The notes below the pieces were generated by a model. It searched no databases and was not told the origin of the DNA. It saw only the letters and a program-made list of their open reading frames with translations. A stretch of DNA of 64,000 nucleotides from Actinocrispum wychmicini. GTDB lineage: Bacteria; Actinomycetota; Actinomycetes; Mycobacteriales; Pseudonocardiaceae. The translations under genes were made by a program, and so were the position numbers. Location of the stretch: positions 1 through 64,000 of the forward strand of contig NZ_SLWS01000012.1 in the NCBI RefSeq assembly GCF_004345645.1, written 5' to 3'. Positions 62,311 through 64,000 of this stretch are shown here, piece by piece. Numbering within the stretch: the first letter of the stretch is position 1; the number at the start of each line of letters is the position of its first letter.

Positions 62311-63207
62311 ATGGATGTGGACACTCGGTTGGTGCGGTCCTTCGCCGCGGTCGCCGCCGAAGGCAGCCTCACTCGGGCCGCCCAACGGCTGTACGTGTCC
62401 CAGCCGGCACTGACCAAGCAGATCAAGCACCTGGAAGACCTGCTCGGCGTGCGGTTGTTCACCCGCTCACGCACCGGGATGGCGCTCACCGAGGCGGGCC
62501 AGGCCCTGGCTGAACGAGCGCCGGCGCTGTTGGCCTTGTCCGACGAGGTGCTGCGGGACACGAAGGCCGCGGCCAGCCTCGCCGCCCGTGTCCTGCGCGT
62601 CGGTTTCCTCGCCAGCGCCGCCAACGAGGCCACCCAGGACATCATCGCCCGGTTCAGCCAGGTCCGGCCGGGCTGGCGGGTGGACATGCGACAGGCGACG
62701 TGGTCGGACCCGTCCGCCGGACTGGCCGACGGAAAAGTCGACGCCGCCCTGCTCCGCCTGCCCTTCCCCGGCCAGGACACCCTCCGGGTGGCGGTACTGC
62801 TCACCGAGCCCCGGTGGGTCGCGTTGCCCTCGGCCCACCCACTCGCGGCCCGGGACGAGATCGCTTTCCGGGAACTGTGGGACGAGCCGTTCGTCGCCGC
62901 CCCGGCGGAAACCGGCTGGTGGCGTGACCAGTGGCTGGCAGCCGATGAACGCGACGGCCACCCGGTACGGATCGGCGCGACCACCGACCAGCCCTATGAC
63001 TGGCTGGAGGCCATCGCCAACGGCTACGGCGTCGCCCTCGCCCCCGAGTCGGCAGCCCGGTTCTACGCCCGTCCCGGCATCACCTACCGTCCGGTCACCG
63101 GGGTCAGCCCCAGCCAGGTCGGGATCGCCTGGCCACCGGCGGCCGACGCCAACCCGGTCGTGCGGGACTTCGTGCGATGCTGCCTGGAGACCGTCAACCC
63201 TGAGTGA
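62311..63207 (+). CDS. LysR-family regulator
   Basis: This 298-aa regulator has the LysR winged helix (1-60, with GSLTRAAQRLYVSQPALTKQI) and a periplasmic-binding-like effector domain (about 90-298). TAACCT six bases before the ATG suggests a leaderless message. It is divergent from the DoxX-like gene and converges on the reductase gene with overlapping stops. Confidence 0.92.
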   Translation: MDVDTRLVRSFAAVAAEGSLTRAAQRLYVSQPALTKQIKHLEDLLGVRLFTRSRTGMALTEAGQALAERAPALLALSDEVLRDTKAAASLAARVLRVGFLASAANEATQDIIARFSQVRPGWRVDMRQATWSDPSAGLADGKVDAALLRLPFPGQDTLRVAVLLTEPRWVALPSAHPLAARDEIAFRELWDEPFVAAPAETGWWRDQWLAADERDGHPVRIGATTDQPYDWLEAIANGYGVALAPESAARFYARPGITYRPVTGVSPSQVGIAWPPAADANPVVRDFVRCCLETVNPE

Positions 63208-63808
63208 TCACCTTGTAGGACAAGTGTTCCGCGGCCGGCGCGGAGACCGACGCCACCAGCTCCAGCCGGATCCGCGTCGACTCCTCGGCCGGGAACAGCC
63301 GGGTGCCCCCGCCGAGGACCAAGGGAGCGAGGTGGATGTGCAGCAGGTCCACCAAGCCCGCCGCCAGGACCGCGTGGCACGTCTCGCCGCCGCCCATGAC
63401 CACGACGTCCCTGTCCCCTGCCGCGGCACGGGCTTTGGCCACCGCGCTGTGCACGCCGTCGGTGACGAACGTGAACCGGTCGCCGAGCCGCCATGTCTCC
63501 GGTGCCTCGTGGGTCACCACGAACACCGGTGGCGGCGCGACGGTCTGGTCACGTTCCGCGCCATAGCCCATGTCGTCGCTCCAACCACCGGGGGCGTCGA
63601 TGACATCGAACAGGCGGCGGCCCATGACCACGGCACCGCTCCGGGCAACCATGTCGTCCAGGACCTTCTGGTTGGCCGGCGCCCCGTTGAACACCCACTC
63701 GTGCAACGGTTCGCCGTCCACACCCAGCCCGTGCTCCACGCCCGCGCCGGGCGCCGTCACGTATCCGTCGAGGGACATGGTGATGTCCACGATCACCTGG
63801 CCGCTCAC
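63194..63808 (-). CDS. RibD C-terminal-type dihydrofolate reductase-like protein
   Basis: This 204-aa protein belongs to the RibD_C/dihydrofolate-reductase-like family (VDITMSLDGYVTAPG at the start, SGAVVMGRRLFD, VVMGGGETCHAVLAAGLVD and HLAPLVLGGGTRLF). These bind NADPH and reduce small substrates; many have no known role. GTG 63808 overlaps the stop of the upstream SRPBCC gene (GTGA), indicating co-translation. Confidence 0.9.
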   Translation of the reverse strand: MSGQVIVDITMSLDGYVTAPGAGVEHGLGVDGEPLHEWVFNGAPANQKVLDDMVARSGAVVMGRRLFDVIDAPGGWSDDMGYGAERDQTVAPPPVFVVTHEAPETWRLGDRFTFVTDGVHSAVAKARAAAGDRDVVVMGGGETCHAVLAAGLVDLLHIHLAPLVLGGGTRLFPAEESTRIRLELVASVSAPAAEHLSYKVITQG

Positions 63809-64000
63809 CGGGCCAACACCTCGTCCAGCCGCGCCATCGAGTCCCGCACGCCGGTCTCCATGCCGCTGGCGATCATCCCGTCCCGGCTCTCCACCGACGG
63901 GTAGACGGCGTGGGTGTGCACGCGGGTCCGTCCGCCGAGGTCCTCGAAGGTCAACGTCTCCAGGCTGACGTCGTTCGGCCAACCGTCGTACTGGAAGGTC
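63805..64000 (-). CDS. SRPBCC/AHSA1-domain protein (5' end outside window)
   Basis: The last 65 codons of a leftward gene are present; its start lies beyond base 64000. The visible part (TLTFEDLGGRTRVHTHAVYP, then ASGMETGVRDSMARLDEVLA) is the C-terminal half of an AHSA1/START-like domain protein. These often sit with ArsR regulators and small reductases. It is translationally coupled to the RibD-type gene. Confidence 0.85.
   Translation of the reverse strand, partial: TFQYDGWPNDVSLETLTFEDLGGRTRVHTHAVYPSVESRDGMIASGMETGVRDSMARLDEVLAR

Overview
The window is high-GC DNA with strong G/C bias at third codon positions, many GTG and TTG starts, ATGA/GTGA stop-start overlaps, SARP- and WYL-type regulators, Tat and lipoprotein exports, and a streptogrisin-like protease. 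This fits a filamentous actinomycete, most likely a member of the Pseudonocardiales. The genus is inference. It is a chromosomal accessory region: no rRNA, tRNA, CRISPR array, complete insertion sequence or phage module was seen.

Layout. (1) 144-321: a large imperfect inverted repeat in non-coding DNA. (2) 668-11142: a catabolic island with a YtcJ-type amidohydrolase, a family-5 peptide/opine-type ABC importer with one permease fused to one ATPase, a TrzA-type amidohydrolase, an O-methyltransferase, a small ORF and an ACMSD-type amidohydrolase. Five copies of a LacI-type operator (core CAAACGATTG or variants) tie both ends together. (3) 11211-16442: a MerB-like protein divergent from a WYL regulator, a small secreted protein, an NCS1 permease, and a TetR regulator divergent from an MpaB/DUF2236 oxygenase across a twin dyad. 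(4) 16539-19737: a LuxR-type regulator coupled to a short SARP, then the wreck of an XRE/MmyB regulator and an MFS exporter fused by deletion. (5) 19864-26341: secreted and membrane proteins, including a three-gene cupredoxin, Tat phosphoesterase and membrane protein operon. (6) 26521-34593: an XRE-ATPase-TPR regulator, a sedolisin protease, an XRE-NACHT-membrane protein and an EspG-like protein.

(7) 34605-44985: a cell-envelope block with TatB, HtrA, a Ser/Thr kinase with an external FN3 domain, a transglutaminase-like membrane protein that has lost its catalytic Cys and His, DUF58, MoxR, a large FN3/proline-rich membrane protein and a GerW-like protein. (8) 45081-50456: a streptogrisin-like protease, a coupled pair of membrane proteins (one with intramembrane His motifs), a flavin monooxygenase and an orphan cytochrome b (QcrB type). 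(9) 50607-53915: a small winged-helix regulator with a membrane partner behind a perfect 23-bp dyad, then an ABC half-transporter followed by a MarR regulator. (10) 54267-64000: secreted beta-helix and glucanase-like proteins, a polysaccharide deacetylase, a LuxR-VOC fusion, a LysR/DoxX divergent pair, a RibD-type reductase and a truncated SRPBCC gene at the right edge.

Two themes recur. At least six genes appear to have leaderless transcripts, with a TANNNT-type -10 five to seven bases before the start codon, and several convergent gene pairs touch or overlap at their stop codons.
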